From Acidobacteriaceae bacterium (GTDB taxonomy: Bacteria; Acidobacteriota; Terriglobia; Terriglobales; Acidobacteriaceae), in assembly GCA_031296355.1 (NCBI GenBank), contig JARLFX010000067.1, positions 1-20,996 on the forward strand: 20,996 nucleotides of DNA, written 5' to 3'. Each line of letters starts with the position of its first letter. Within the stretch, counting starts at the first letter, position 1. Positions 1-6,739 of this stretch are shown here, piece after piece. The position numbers and the translations under genes are program-made. The notes under the pieces were generated by a model. It ran no database searches, had not been told where the DNA came from, and saw only the letters and a program-made list of their open reading frames with translations.

Positions 1-35
1 ACCGCCTGGCTGACGTGGTAGCCATCGCCTGACTT

Positions 36-69
36 TTTGCATCTGGCCCCCATGGGGGCCAGATGCAAA
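36..69. repeat. 34-bp perfect palindrome, possible terminator
   Basis: Bases 36-69 equal their own reverse complement, centred on CCCCCATGGGGG, and could form a very stable hairpin in RNA from either strand. It starts 4 bp after a TGA (30-32) that closes a short rightward frame entering from the left edge (codons from base 3). It may therefore end an upstream gene. No U-tract follows on the plus strand, so it is not a textbook rho-independent terminator. The palindrome is seen directly; its role is inferred. Confidence 0.45.
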
Positions 70-140
70 TCAACCTCAACCAACAACCTTCCTGAGTCTC
101 AACCAATTCAGAAAGTGCGAAAAACTCTGGACACTACCAT

Positions 141-212
141 TCATCACAAAGTCGGTGCGTGAATTCATGACAAAGTCGGTGCGTGAATTCATGACAGAGT
201 ATGTGAGTGAAC
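141..212. repeat. 24-bp tandem repeat, three copies
   Basis: Copies lie at 141-164, 165-188 and 189-212. The first two differ at one base (TCATCACAAAG versus TCATGACAAAG) and the third is diverged. The common core is ACAAAGTCGGTGCGTGAAT. Short multiple direct repeats of this kind are typical of the ends of IS21-type insertion sequences, where they bind the transposase. No transposase gene is visible here, so this could be the right end of an element lying to the left, or a simple local repeat. Confidence 0.6.
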
Positions 213-234
213 TTTTGACTCAGGATACTACTGG

Positions 235-909
235 TTATTTTGGCGCAGTGACGTGCTGGTGCAGGAGGATAGCGGTGTCGGTTGCGGTGGTGGTGGAGGT
301 GTCCAGGATGACGCCGGCGAGACGGCGGTAGTGGGGGAGGCGCTGGGCGAAACGGCGCTCGGCTTCGAGGGAATCGGCGAGGACGGGGCGCTCGACGGCG
401 TCAACCTGGGCGCGGCAGCGATCCGTGAGGACGGAGAGGGGCGCATGCAGGTAGACGGTGAGGGTGCGGGGCGTCTGCTCCAGCAGGAGGCGGTTGGTGA
501 GCAGCTCGGGGGTGCCTCCGCCGAGGGCGAGGACGATGTGCTTGCGGCCGAGGGCGACGGCGAGGGAGACGGATTCGATGTGGCGGAAAGCGGCTTCGCC
601 CTGCTCCGAGAAGATCTGGGGGACGGTTTTGCCGGTGCGCTGCTCGATGAGGGTGTCGAGGTCAAGGAAATCCCAGCCGAGGTGGGCGGCGAGCTTGCGG
701 CCGACGGTGCTTTTGCCGGCGCCCATGAACCCGGTGAGCACGATGCGGCGGAGGTCGCCGGGGAGTGCCGCGGGCGCGGGCTGGGGCTCGATGTCAGTGG
801 CGGCGTAGCGCATCAACTCTGATTCTATGCTGCCGGGGTTGGAATTCGTGGTTGACGGCGAAGGTGCGGCAGACGGTTTGGTGGCGTCCAGCAGGGTTGC
901 GGTACTCAT
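235..909 (-). CDS. aroK: shikimate kinase
   Basis: This 224-residue protein phosphorylates shikimate with ATP, the fifth step of the cytoplasmic shikimate pathway to Phe, Tyr, Trp and folate. Walker A is GFMGAGKS (residues 60-67). The shikimate-binding acidic pair is in FLDLDTLIE (D83, D85). The FSEQGEAAFR segment (about 100-109) and the GGG at 130-132 are family hallmarks, and ERPVL lies in the lid region. The ATG at 907-909 is chosen because AAGGAG stands 7 bases upstream; the reading frame continues to 1080 but runs through the terminator. The first 50 residues are a Pro/Ser/Ala-rich extension not usual in the roughly 170-190-residue enzymes; an internal ATG (residue 33) would give a normal length. 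It lies downstream of the aromatic leader and attenuator-like element at 998-1147. Confidence 0.93.
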   Translation of the reverse strand: MSTATLLDATKPSAAPSPSTTNSNPGSIESELMRYAATDIEPQPAPAALPGDLRRIVLTGFMGAGKSTVGRKLAAHLGWDFLDLDTLIEQRTGKTVPQIFSEQGEAAFRHIESVSLAVALGRKHIVLALGGGTPELLTNRLLLEQTPRTLTVYLHAPLSVLTDRCRAQVDAVERPVLADSLEAERRFAQRLPHYRRLAGVILDTSTTTATDTAILLHQHVTAPK

Positions 910-997
910 GGTCGTGCTCCTTGCAGTGTGGGGAGGCCTAAGTTCAAGAACACTGCCGATTTCGGAATGTTGCAGTGTTTTTAGGGGTTGAGCGGAC

Positions 998-1026
998 AAT
1001 AAAAAACCGCGACTCGAAGGTCGCGG
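998..1026 (-). terminator. rho-independent terminator in the aroK leader
   Basis: On the minus strand, CCGCGAC and GTCGCGG pair perfectly (plus positions 1020-1026 and 1007-1013) around a 6-base loop and are followed by TTTTTTATT. It lies about 90 bases upstream of the aroK start and 29 bases after the stop of the leader ORF, so it is best read as an attenuator terminator. It could alternatively end the sigma/anti-sigma operon. The hairpin and U-tract are seen directly. Confidence 0.85.
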
Positions 1027-1093
1027 CTCAGGAGGATTCGAATATCGGGTGATGCTAAGAGTTGGACCGATGTCGAACACATGCCTGCGCCGC
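1023..1093 (-). promoter_or_regulatory. candidate antiterminator pairing
   Basis: On the minus strand, GCGGCGCAGG (plus 1084-1093) can pair with CCTGAGCCGC (plus 1023-1032): nine base pairs with one internal G/A mismatch. The second arm shares four bases with the terminator stem and the first arm shares four with the 1090-1112 hairpin, so the three structures exclude each other in the manner of a trp/phe-type attenuator. Drawn by eye; folding energies were not computed. Confidence 0.6.
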
Positions 1094-1147
1094 TACTGGA
1101 TACCAGTAACGGTAGCTAAAGCCAGCGAAGGTGAACGACGTAGTCAT
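1055..1147 (-). CDS. aromatic-rich leader peptide of aroK (candidate)
   Basis: A 30-codon ORF starts at ATG 1145-1147 and ends at 1055-1057. Residues 5-16 read FTFAGFSYRYWY: three Phe, three Tyr and one Trp in twelve residues. It lies between the anti-sigma gene and aroK, an aromatic-pathway gene, and is followed by a rho-independent terminator. There is no Shine-Dalgarno sequence. The sigma70-like promoter at 1158-1186 would start the RNA only a few bases before the ATG, so translation would be nearly leaderless. By analogy with trpL and pheL, ribosome stalling at uncharged aromatic tRNAs would favour the antiterminator and aroK expression. Odd points: the stop codon is well past the control codons, so an unstalled ribosome would run over the antiterminator's first arm. 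I infer a regulatory peptide; no homologue was searched. Confidence 0.65.
   Translation of the reverse strand: MTTSFTFAGFSYRYWYPVAAQACVRHRSNS
1090..1112 (-). promoter_or_regulatory. hairpin over the aromatic control codons
   Basis: On the minus strand, CCGTTACTGG (plus 1103-1112) pairs with CCAGTAGCGG (plus 1090-1099) in a 10-bp stem with one G-U pair and a UAU loop. The stem contains the Tyr-14 and Trp-15 codons and the loop is Tyr-16. A ribosome stalled there would prevent this hairpin and release the 3' arm for the antiterminator pairing at 1084-1093. This corresponds to the 1:2 hairpin of classical attenuators. Confidence 0.65.
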
Positions 1148-1157
1148 TGTGGGTTTC

Positions 1158-1186
1158 AGAGTACCGCGGAGCGGCGGGGGGTGCAA
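1158..1186 (-). promoter_or_regulatory. candidate sigma70 promoter of the aroK leader
   Basis: On the minus strand, TTGCAC (plus 1181-1186) and TACTCT (plus 1158-1163) are separated by exactly 17 bp. The expected start would be near 1150, just ahead of the leader ATG at 1147. It lies in the short gap after the anti-sigma stop. It is a motif match only. Confidence 0.5.
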
Positions 1187-1188
1187 GT

Positions 1189-1234
1189 TTTTAGTTGGGC
1201 TTGCCGTCTTAATTTTAGTTGGGTTTGCCGTCTT
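1189..1234. repeat. 22-bp direct duplication of the anti-sigma gene end
   Basis: Bases 1189-1210 and 1213-1234 are identical except for one C/T difference. The right copy encodes the last codons of the anti-sigma gene (minus strand ...DGKPN-stop). The left copy repeats the same coding end just after the stop codon, as expected of a recent slippage-type duplication. Confidence 0.8.
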
Positions 1235-1481
1235 TCTGTAGCTTGCTCTGGATGTGATCCCAGACGTCGGGGCTGGGTTCCAGGGTGGGCTGGAGGAGAA
1301 GGCGGGCCTGGTCGGCGATGTATTCGAGGTCGCGCACCAGGGCGGAGCAGTTCTCACAGGTAGCGAGGTGAGCGCGGAGTTCGGGCTGCTGGCGGATGTC
1401 GCCGGCTTCGCCAGCGAACATGTCAGGCAATTGCTCCTGGAATTCAGCGCAGGACAGATCTTTGGGCTTGGAATCACTCAT
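1215..1481 (-). CDS. zinc-finger anti-sigma factor
   Basis: This 88-residue soluble protein carries the HLATCENC signature (HxxxCxxC, residues about 38-45), the zinc-binding core of ZAS/zf-HC2 anti-sigma factors that hold ECF sigma factors inactive. No transmembrane segment is present, so it would act in the cytoplasm, unlike membrane-anchored RseA-type proteins; zinc/thiol redox sensing is possible but not shown. The ATG at 1479-1481 lies 2 bases after the stop of the sigma gene, which indicates translational coupling and a cognate pair. The extreme 3' end has been tandemly duplicated (see 1189-1234). Confidence 0.85.
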   Translation of the reverse strand: MSDSKPKDLSCAEFQEQLPDMFAGEAGDIRQQPELRAHLATCENCSALVRDLEYIADQARLLLQPTLEPSPDVWDHIQSKLQKDGKPN

Positions 1482-1483
1482 GG

Positions 1484-2107
1484 TTAGACCGTCCCCTCGG
1501 TGGCAACGGCCGTTTCCCGCAATATGTCACGTAACTTCAAACGCGCCTTGTGGAGCTGGGATTTACTGTTGCCGGTAGAGCACTCCAACATAGTAGCAAT
1601 CTCGTTGTGTTCATAGCCTTCGACGTCGTGGAGGATGAATACCAGACGATACCCCGGCGGGAGGCTGGCGACGGCGCGCTCAAGGGTGACGCGGTCGACG
1701 GAGCCAGTGAGGCGGGGATCGCGGCTGCCAAAGTCGCGCTTGGGCGCATCATCTTCAGGGTTAATGGTCTCTTCGAGGGAGACGAGCTGGAGGCCTTTTT
1801 TGCGCAGGTGCATCAGGACGAGATTGACGGTGAGGCGATGGAGCCAGGTGGAGAAGGCGGATTCGCCGCGGAAGCTGCCGATTTTGCGGAAGAGATGCAG
1901 GAAGGCCTCCTGCGTCATGTCTTCGGCTTCAGAGACGTTGCCGAGCATGCGCAGGCAGAGGGTGTAGACGCGGCGTTTGTGGAGAGCGTAGAGCTTGGAG
2001 AAGGCGTCGGGATCGCCGTTGCGAGCGGCTTCGATGGCCTCGGCTTCGCCAGCTATGGGTGCGTTGCGGCGGAAGACGCCAGGGTGCTTTGCTGTCGTAT
2101 CGGTCAT
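1484..2107 (-). CDS. ECF-family RNA polymerase sigma factor (RpoE-like)
   Basis: A 207-residue sigma-70 family protein directs RNA polymerase to a small regulon. Region 2 is clear: ALHKRRVYTLCLRMLGN, EAEDMTQEAFLHLFRKIGSF and the promoter-melting FSTWLHRLTVN segment. Region 4 (about the last 60 residues) holds LPPGYRLVFILHDVEGY followed by an HTH with NEIATMLECSTGNSKSQLHKARLKLR. The ATG at 2105-2107 (MTDTTAK) has AAGG 8 bases upstream; an ATG at 2125 and a TTG at 2173 are in-frame alternatives. The anti-sigma partner follows 2 bases downstream. The target regulon cannot be told from the sequence. A CAACC-type ECF -35-like motif upstream (2181-2190) would fit autoregulation. Confidence 0.92.
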   Translation of the reverse strand: MTDTTAKHPGVFRRNAPIAGEAEAIEAARNGDPDAFSKLYALHKRRVYTLCLRMLGNVSEAEDMTQEAFLHLFRKIGSFRGESAFSTWLHRLTVNLVLMHLRKKGLQLVSLEETINPEDDAPKRDFGSRDPRLTGSVDRVTLERAVASLPPGYRLVFILHDVEGYEHNEIATMLECSTGNSKSQLHKARLKLRDILRETAVATEGTV

Positions 2108-2180
2108 TTGATTACCTTGCAGCATATTGAGTCCGGGTCGAGGGGTTTGCGTCACCAACTGTTTGAGCCACAAATGATTG

Positions 2181-2190
2181 CAAAGGTTGT
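2181..2190 (-). promoter_or_regulatory. possible ECF -35 element upstream of the sigma gene
   Basis: On the minus strand the sequence ACAACCTTTG occurs about 75 bases before the sigma start codon. Many ECF sigma factors read AAC-containing -35 elements of this type and control their own operon. I do not see a convincing matching -10 (CGTC-like) at the right distance, so this is weak. Confidence 0.2.
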
Positions 2191-2244
2191 ACCGGACTGT
2201 GGAGGGCCGACGCCGGGGGAGTATGTGAGGCTGAAACTGGATTC

Positions 2245-3300
2245 CTAACTGCCAATATAGCGAGCATACAGGCTGCGGGCCAGACCAACGTCAGTGGTGC
2301 CCTGGATGAGGGCGCGGCCGTCGGGGAAGATCGTGATGCTGTGGCCGGGGTCGCCGTTGCGGGGGGGAAGCTGGAAGCGGAGCAGGAGGTCGTTGGAGCG
2401 GACGGTGCCGTGAGGTTCGAGGCGGGTACGGAGCTCAGCGAAGTTGACGGGGCGGTTATGTTCGTGAATTTGCACGGAGTTGCGGCCGCAGAGGGTGATA
2501 TGGGGGCGGTTGTCGCCGGCCAGATGGATGAATTCGCGTTCGCCGCAGACGGTGCAGCCGGGACGCGGGGCGGCGGCGGAGATCTCAGTGCGCTCATTGC
2601 TCCAGAGGTCGTGGGAGAGGAGGGTGCGGCGCATGAGGGTGGGCTGGCCGGTGAGGAATTTCAATGTCTCGGTCACGGTAATGGAGGCGGCGAGATTGAC
2701 GGCGGTGTTGAGGATGCCGGCGGTGTCGCAGGTTTCGACGGCGCCGCCCGGGGGGACGGGAAAGAGGCAGGCGAGGCAGGCGGTCTGGCCGGGGAGGATG
2801 TTCATGGTGGCGGCGTAGGCGCCGATGGCGGCGGTATAGATCCAGGGCTTCTGCTGCTCGATGGCGTAATCGTTGAGCAGGTAGCGGGTCTCGAAGTTGT
2901 CGGTCGCGTCGAGGATGATGGAGGCGGGGGCGAGGAGATGGTGGATATTGGCGGGGACGAGATCGACGACGTGGGCGTGGATGCGGACGTCAGAGTTGAA
3001 GCTGGCGATCTTGCGCTGGGCGGCGACGGCTTTGGGCAGGGCTTCGCGGGCATCGGACTCGTCAAAGAGAAGCTGGCGCTGGAGGTTGCTCTCTTCGACG
3101 TAGTCGCGGTCGATGATGGTGATGTGGCCGACTCCGGCGCGGGCGAGGAGGGCGGCGGCGGCGGCACCGGTGGCTCCGCAGCCGGCGATGGCGACGTGGG
3201 AGGCGGCGAGGAGCTGCTGGCCCGCGGGGCCGATGCCTGGGAAGAGGACCTGGCGCGAGTAGCGCTCGACGAGACGATCGGATGTAGTAGGAGATTTCAT
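2245..3300 (-). CDS. ThiF/MoeB/HesA-family adenylyltransferase (E1-like)
   Basis: A 351-residue E1-like enzyme of the kind that adenylates the C-terminal glycine of a ubiquitin-like sulfur carrier (ThiS, MoaD or relatives). It begins with the family signature RYSRQVLFPGIGPAGQ. The nucleotide-binding loop is GCGATG (40-45), followed by IDRDYVEESNLQRQ (D64, R75), K90 and DATDN (131-135). Zinc-binding pairs are CLAC (C175, C178) and CTVC (C249, C252), and CDTAG supplies the candidate active-site Cys191. About 90 residues follow the zinc domain and end in LYARYIG; this tail contains no rhodanese signature I can recognise. No sulfur-carrier or MoaE/ThiG gene is adjacent, so thiamine versus molybdopterin (or another product) cannot be decided. 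ATG 3298-3300, weak RBS. Confidence 0.88.
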   Translation of the reverse strand: MKSPTTSDRLVERYSRQVLFPGIGPAGQQLLAASHVAIAGCGATGAAAAALLARAGVGHITIIDRDYVEESNLQRQLLFDESDAREALPKAVAAQRKIASFNSDVRIHAHVVDLVPANIHHLLAPASIILDATDNFETRYLLNDYAIEQQKPWIYTAAIGAYAATMNILPGQTACLACLFPVPPGGAVETCDTAGILNTAVNLAASITVTETLKFLTGQPTLMRRTLLSHDLWSNERTEISAAAPRPGCTVCGEREFIHLAGDNRPHITLCGRNSVQIHEHNRPVNFAELRTRLEPHGTVRSNDLLLRFQLPPRNGDPGHSITIFPDGRALIQGTTDVGLARSLYARYIGS

Positions 3301-3461
3301 GGTGTGGCGCGGAGATTAATAGCCGCTGCAACCGTAGTATAAGAGAGTTTTGTTTTTTGACGGGCGGCGGACGGTATGCCTCCGGCAAAAACAGGAAGCG
3401 ATCAAGGGATGCGCAGGCAGGAGTTTTGAAAGAACCTGCATCCAAACAAGGTAGTGGCAGT

Positions 3462-6400
3462 ATGCCGTATCCTACTGAGAACCCAAAGATTAGAGTGTAT
3501 TTGGAGAGTAGTCGCTTGCATTTATGGGATTCAAGGCCGAAAAGTGGCCGGCGGAGCAGCGGACGAGCAGTCTTGCTGGCGTGCGCGTTGATGGTGTGTG
3601 GTGCGGCTGTAGCGCAGCAGACGCCAGCCGCAGCGCCGCAACCGGACGTAGCAGCTCCGGCAATGGCGGGCGGGGCGCAGGCTATTCCGGCGAAGTCTGA
3701 CAGCAGTTTGTGGAAGCTGAAGGGGCTGACGGTCGAGAAGATCGAGTTCAGCGGGGTGAGCTTCAGCGAAAAAGATATGCTGCTGAATCAACTGGCGCAG
3801 CAGCAGGGCAAGCCTCTGGACCCAGAGGCGCTGCGGGGGACGATGCGGCGGCTGTATGCGACGGGGCGCTACCGGAATCTGATGGTAAGCGGAACACACA
3901 CGGCGACGGGCGTGGTGCTTACATTCTCAGGCTCGGCGCGCTACTACGTGGGACGGGTGCAGATTGAGGGCGTGAAGGAGGACCGGCTGGTCTCTATTCT
4001 GGAGAGCTCGACCAACCTGCAGCCGGGGATGGCGTTCAGCCAGACAAACGCGGACGCCGCGGTGAAGAACGTGCAGGACACGCTGGCGCAGAACGGATAC
4101 TACGAGGCGGTGGTGACGGCGACGACTACGGAAGACGCCAACCAGCAGACGAATGTGACCATCACGGTGAAAGAAGGCGTGAAGGCGCGGATCGGCGCGG
4201 TGAATGCGGCGGGGGAGCCGGGCATGTCGGCAGGAGACTTCCGCAAGAGGGCGAAGCTGAAGCTGAACCACAAGGTGAACCGCGAGACCTCGACCAATGC
4301 GCTGACGAACCTGCGCAAGCAGTATGAGAAGCGGGACCGGCTGGAAGCGAAGATCACGCTGGATAAAAAGGTGTACGAACAGCAGAAGCACCAGGTGGAC
4401 TATAACTTCACCGCAGTGCAGGGGCCGCTGGTGACGATCGATACGGATGGGCTAAAGCTGAGCAAGAGCCGCAAGCACCTGATCATTCCGATCTACCAGG
4501 AGAGCACGGTCGATACCGACCTGCTGAATGAGGGGTCACACAATATCCGCGAGTATCTGGAGCGCGAGGGGTACTTTGACGCCACGGTGAGCGTGAGCAT
4601 GACGAAGCCCGATTCGGAACACGAACATATCGTCTACAAGGTGGACAAGGGACAGAAGCACAAGGTCACTTCGGTGACGATCTCAGGGGCTAAGTATTTT
4701 CAGGAAGACGTGTTGCGGGAGCGCATGCAGGTGCAGAAGGCGGACCATTACCTGCGCAACGGGCGCTACAGTCCGCAATTGCTGCAGTCGGACGTGTCGG
4801 CCATTCAGAACCTATACCGGGCGAACGGTTTTAGCGATGTGAATGTGACGACCGCGGTGAAGGGGGTGGAGACGGATGCCAGCGGCAAAGCGTCGAAGAC
4901 AGGCAGCATTATGGTGGCGATCACCATTGAGGAAGGCGCGCAGCATAAGTTCGGCAACGTGGCGCTGCAGGGCGTGGATGATGCGCGGATGAAGGCCGTG
5001 AAGTCGCTGATGAACGCAGCGGGAGGCGAGCCGTATTCGCTGCAGACGCTGGCGGGCGACCGGGATGCGATCCTGGGGTACTACCTGAGCCATGGCTTCG
5101 AGCAGGTGCGGGTGATGGTGACGCCGGTGACTGCGCCGGACGATCCACAGAAAGAGAATGTGACGCTGAACGTGGTGGAGGGGCCGCAGGTGTTTGTGGA
5201 CCGCATTCTGCTCTCGGGGGTGCACTACACCAAGCCGCGGATCGTGGAGCGCGAGTTCCGGCTGCATCCGGGAGATCCGCTGGATCAGAGCGCGTTGCTG
5301 GACACGCAGCGCAACCTATATAACCTTGCGCTGTTCAACGAAGTGAATACGGCGGTGCAGAATCCGACGGGCGATGCGACGCGGAAGAATGTGCTGGTGC
5401 AACTGCAAGAGGCGAAGCGGTGGGACCTGACATACGGCTTCGGTTTTGAGGCGCAGACGGGTACGCCGAAGACAAATTGCGCTGCGCAGGCTTCTGCCGG
5501 TTATCCGGATTGTTCCCAGGCAGGCAAGCTGGGAGTCAGCCCGCGGGTATCGGTAGACGTGACGCGGATTAATGTGGATGGGCGGGACGATACGCTGACG
5601 CTGCACACGACGTACGGTCTGCTGGAGCAGATCGCCACGCTGACGTTTCAGAAACCGCATGTCCGGGGCAAGAAGAATTACGACCTCAGCGTGTCGGGTG
5701 GTTTCTCTAACGTGCAGAACATTACGACCTACCAGGCGGCAACGCTACAGGGAACGGTGAAGCTGACGCAGCATGTGCGGCGGCAGGACACGCTGATCTA
5801 TGACTATGAGTACCGCCGGGTGGTGATCAACCAGAGCAGCCTGCAGGTGGCGAAGAATCTGATTCCGCTGTTGGGCGAGCCGGACCGCACGGGCGGGCCG
5901 GGGCTGACGTGGCTGCACGACACGCGGCAACCATCGCCGCTGGATGCGACGCACGGATCGTACACATCGGTGCAGGAGTTTCTGTCGCACACGGCGTTCG
6001 GCTCGGAGACGGATTTCAACCGGGTGGATGTGGCGAACGCAACGTATTATCCGCTGGACAAGAAGCAGAGGATCATTCTGGCGCGCAACACGCGGTTCGG
6101 GTTCGAGGCGTCGTTTGGAGCATTCAACCAGGCGGCATCGAACACGCAGTGCCAGGGCGGGGCGAATGGGCCTATCAACTATCCAACGTGCGTGAAGGTG
6201 CCGCTGCCGGAACGGTTGTACGCGGGCGGCGCGACGTCGCACCGTGGCTTCCCGATCAATGGAGCGGGGCCGCGCGATCTGCTGACGGGGTATCCGGTGG
6301 GCGGAACGGCAGTGTTTGTGAACACGACGGAACTGCGCTTTCCGGCGCCGATTATGCCGGTGATTGGGGACGCGCTGGGACTGGTGCTGTTTCACGACAT

Positions 6401-6737
6401 GGGGAATGTGTTCACGAACGTGTCTGACCTGGGGCCGTCCTTCGGGAGAATCCATCAGCCGAACAGCGGGACCTGCCAGAACACGAATACGGGTGGGGTT
6501 ACGACGGGAGGCATACTTACGCCGTATCCGGGGACCTGCGACTTTGCGTACTTCTCGCATGCGGTGGGGATGGGATTGCGGTACAAGACGCCAATCGGGC
6601 CGATTCGGGTGGACTTCAGCTATAACCTGAATCCGCCGACGTATCCCGTTGTGCAGGATTTCAACGATAATCTTGGACCGCACGTGGGGCAGGCGGGGCA
6701 CTTCAATTTCTTTTTCAGCATTGGACAGAGCTTCTAG
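3462..6737 (+). CDS. Omp85-family outer-membrane assembly protein (BamA/TamA-like)
   Basis: A 1091-residue protein that would sit in the outer membrane and insert beta-barrel proteins. The ATG at 3462 has AAGG upstream; the frame remains open to a TTG at 3357. An unusually long basic n-region precedes a signal peptide (hydrophobic about 36-50, cleavage near AVA-QQ). I count about seven POTRA-like modules, starting near residues 91, 163, 241, 323, 400, 494 and 577, each with a pattern such as VTISGAKYFQED followed by YRANGFSDV; the third and fourth are the least typical. The barrel runs from about 652 to the end, with the lid-loop motif HRGFPINGAGPRD and a C-terminal Phe (FFFSIGQSF). E. coli BamA has five POTRAs and TamA three. 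The next genes are a SurA-N protein (2 bases on) and TamB. Whether it is the main BamA or a TamA substitute is unknown. Confidence 0.9.
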   Translation: MPYPTENPKIRVYLESSRLHLWDSRPKSGRRSSGRAVLLACALMVCGAAVAQQTPAAAPQPDVAAPAMAGGAQAIPAKSDSSLWKLKGLTVEKIEFSGVSFSEKDMLLNQLAQQQGKPLDPEALRGTMRRLYATGRYRNLMVSGTHTATGVVLTFSGSARYYVGRVQIEGVKEDRLVSILESSTNLQPGMAFSQTNADAAVKNVQDTLAQNGYYEAVVTATTTEDANQQTNVTITVKEGVKARIGAVNAAGEPGMSAGDFRKRAKLKLNHKVNRETSTNALTNLRKQYEKRDRLEAKITLDKKVYEQQKHQVDYNFTAVQGPLVTIDTDGLKLSKSRKHLIIPIYQESTVDTDLLNEGSHNIREYLEREGYFDATVSVSMTKPDSEHEHIVYKVDKGQKHKVTSVTISGAKYFQEDVLRERMQVQKADHYLRNGRYSPQLLQSDVSAIQNLYRANGFSDVNVTTAVKGVETDASGKASKTGSIMVAITIEEGAQHKFGNVALQGVDDARMKAVKSLMNAAGGEPYSLQTLAGDRDAILGYYLSHGFEQVRVMVTPVTAPDDPQKENVTLNVVEGPQVFVDRILLSGVHYTKPRIVEREFRLHPGDPLDQSALLDTQRNLYNLALFNEVNTAVQNPTGDATRKNVLVQLQEAKRWDLTYGFGFEAQTGTPKTNCAAQASAGYPDCSQAGKLGVSPRVSVDVTRINVDGRDDTLTLHTTYGLLEQIATLTFQKPHVRGKKNYDLSVSGGFSNVQNITTYQAATLQGTVKLTQHVRRQDTLIYDYEYRRVVINQSSLQVAKNLIPLLGEPDRTGGPGLTWLHDTRQPSPLDATHGSYTSVQEFLSHTAFGSETDFNRVDVANATYYPLDKKQRIILARNTRFGFEASFGAFNQAASNTQCQGGANGPINYPTCVKVPLPERLYAGGATSHRGFPINGAGPRDLLTGYPVGGTAVFVNTTELRFPAPIMPVIGDALGLVLFHDMGNVFTNVSDLGPSFGRIHQPNSGTCQNTNTGGVTTGGILTPYPGTCDFAYFSHAVGMGLRYKTPIGPIRVDFSYNLNPPTYPVVQDFNDNLGPHVGQAGHFNFFFSIGQSF

Positions 6738-6739
6738 CG

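Noticed and set aside
141..212. CRISPR array
   Set aside because: The 24-bp units are directly adjacent with no spacers, only three copies exist and no cas genes are present.
910..1080. Upstream extension of the aroK frame to 1080
   Set aside because: It would translate through the rho-independent terminator hairpin, while a perfect AAGGAG precedes the ATG at 909.
1148..1477. Upstream part of the frame that ends with the aromatic leader peptide
   Set aside because: It overlaps the anti-sigma gene in another frame and has no RBS; only the segment from ATG 1147 onward is considered as the leader.
2341..3342. Long plus-strand frame of 333 codons opposite the ThiF-like gene
   Set aside because: Gly/Ala/Val/Glu-rich shadow of a GC-rich gene on the other strand, with no domain motifs; the minus-strand frame has all E1 signatures.
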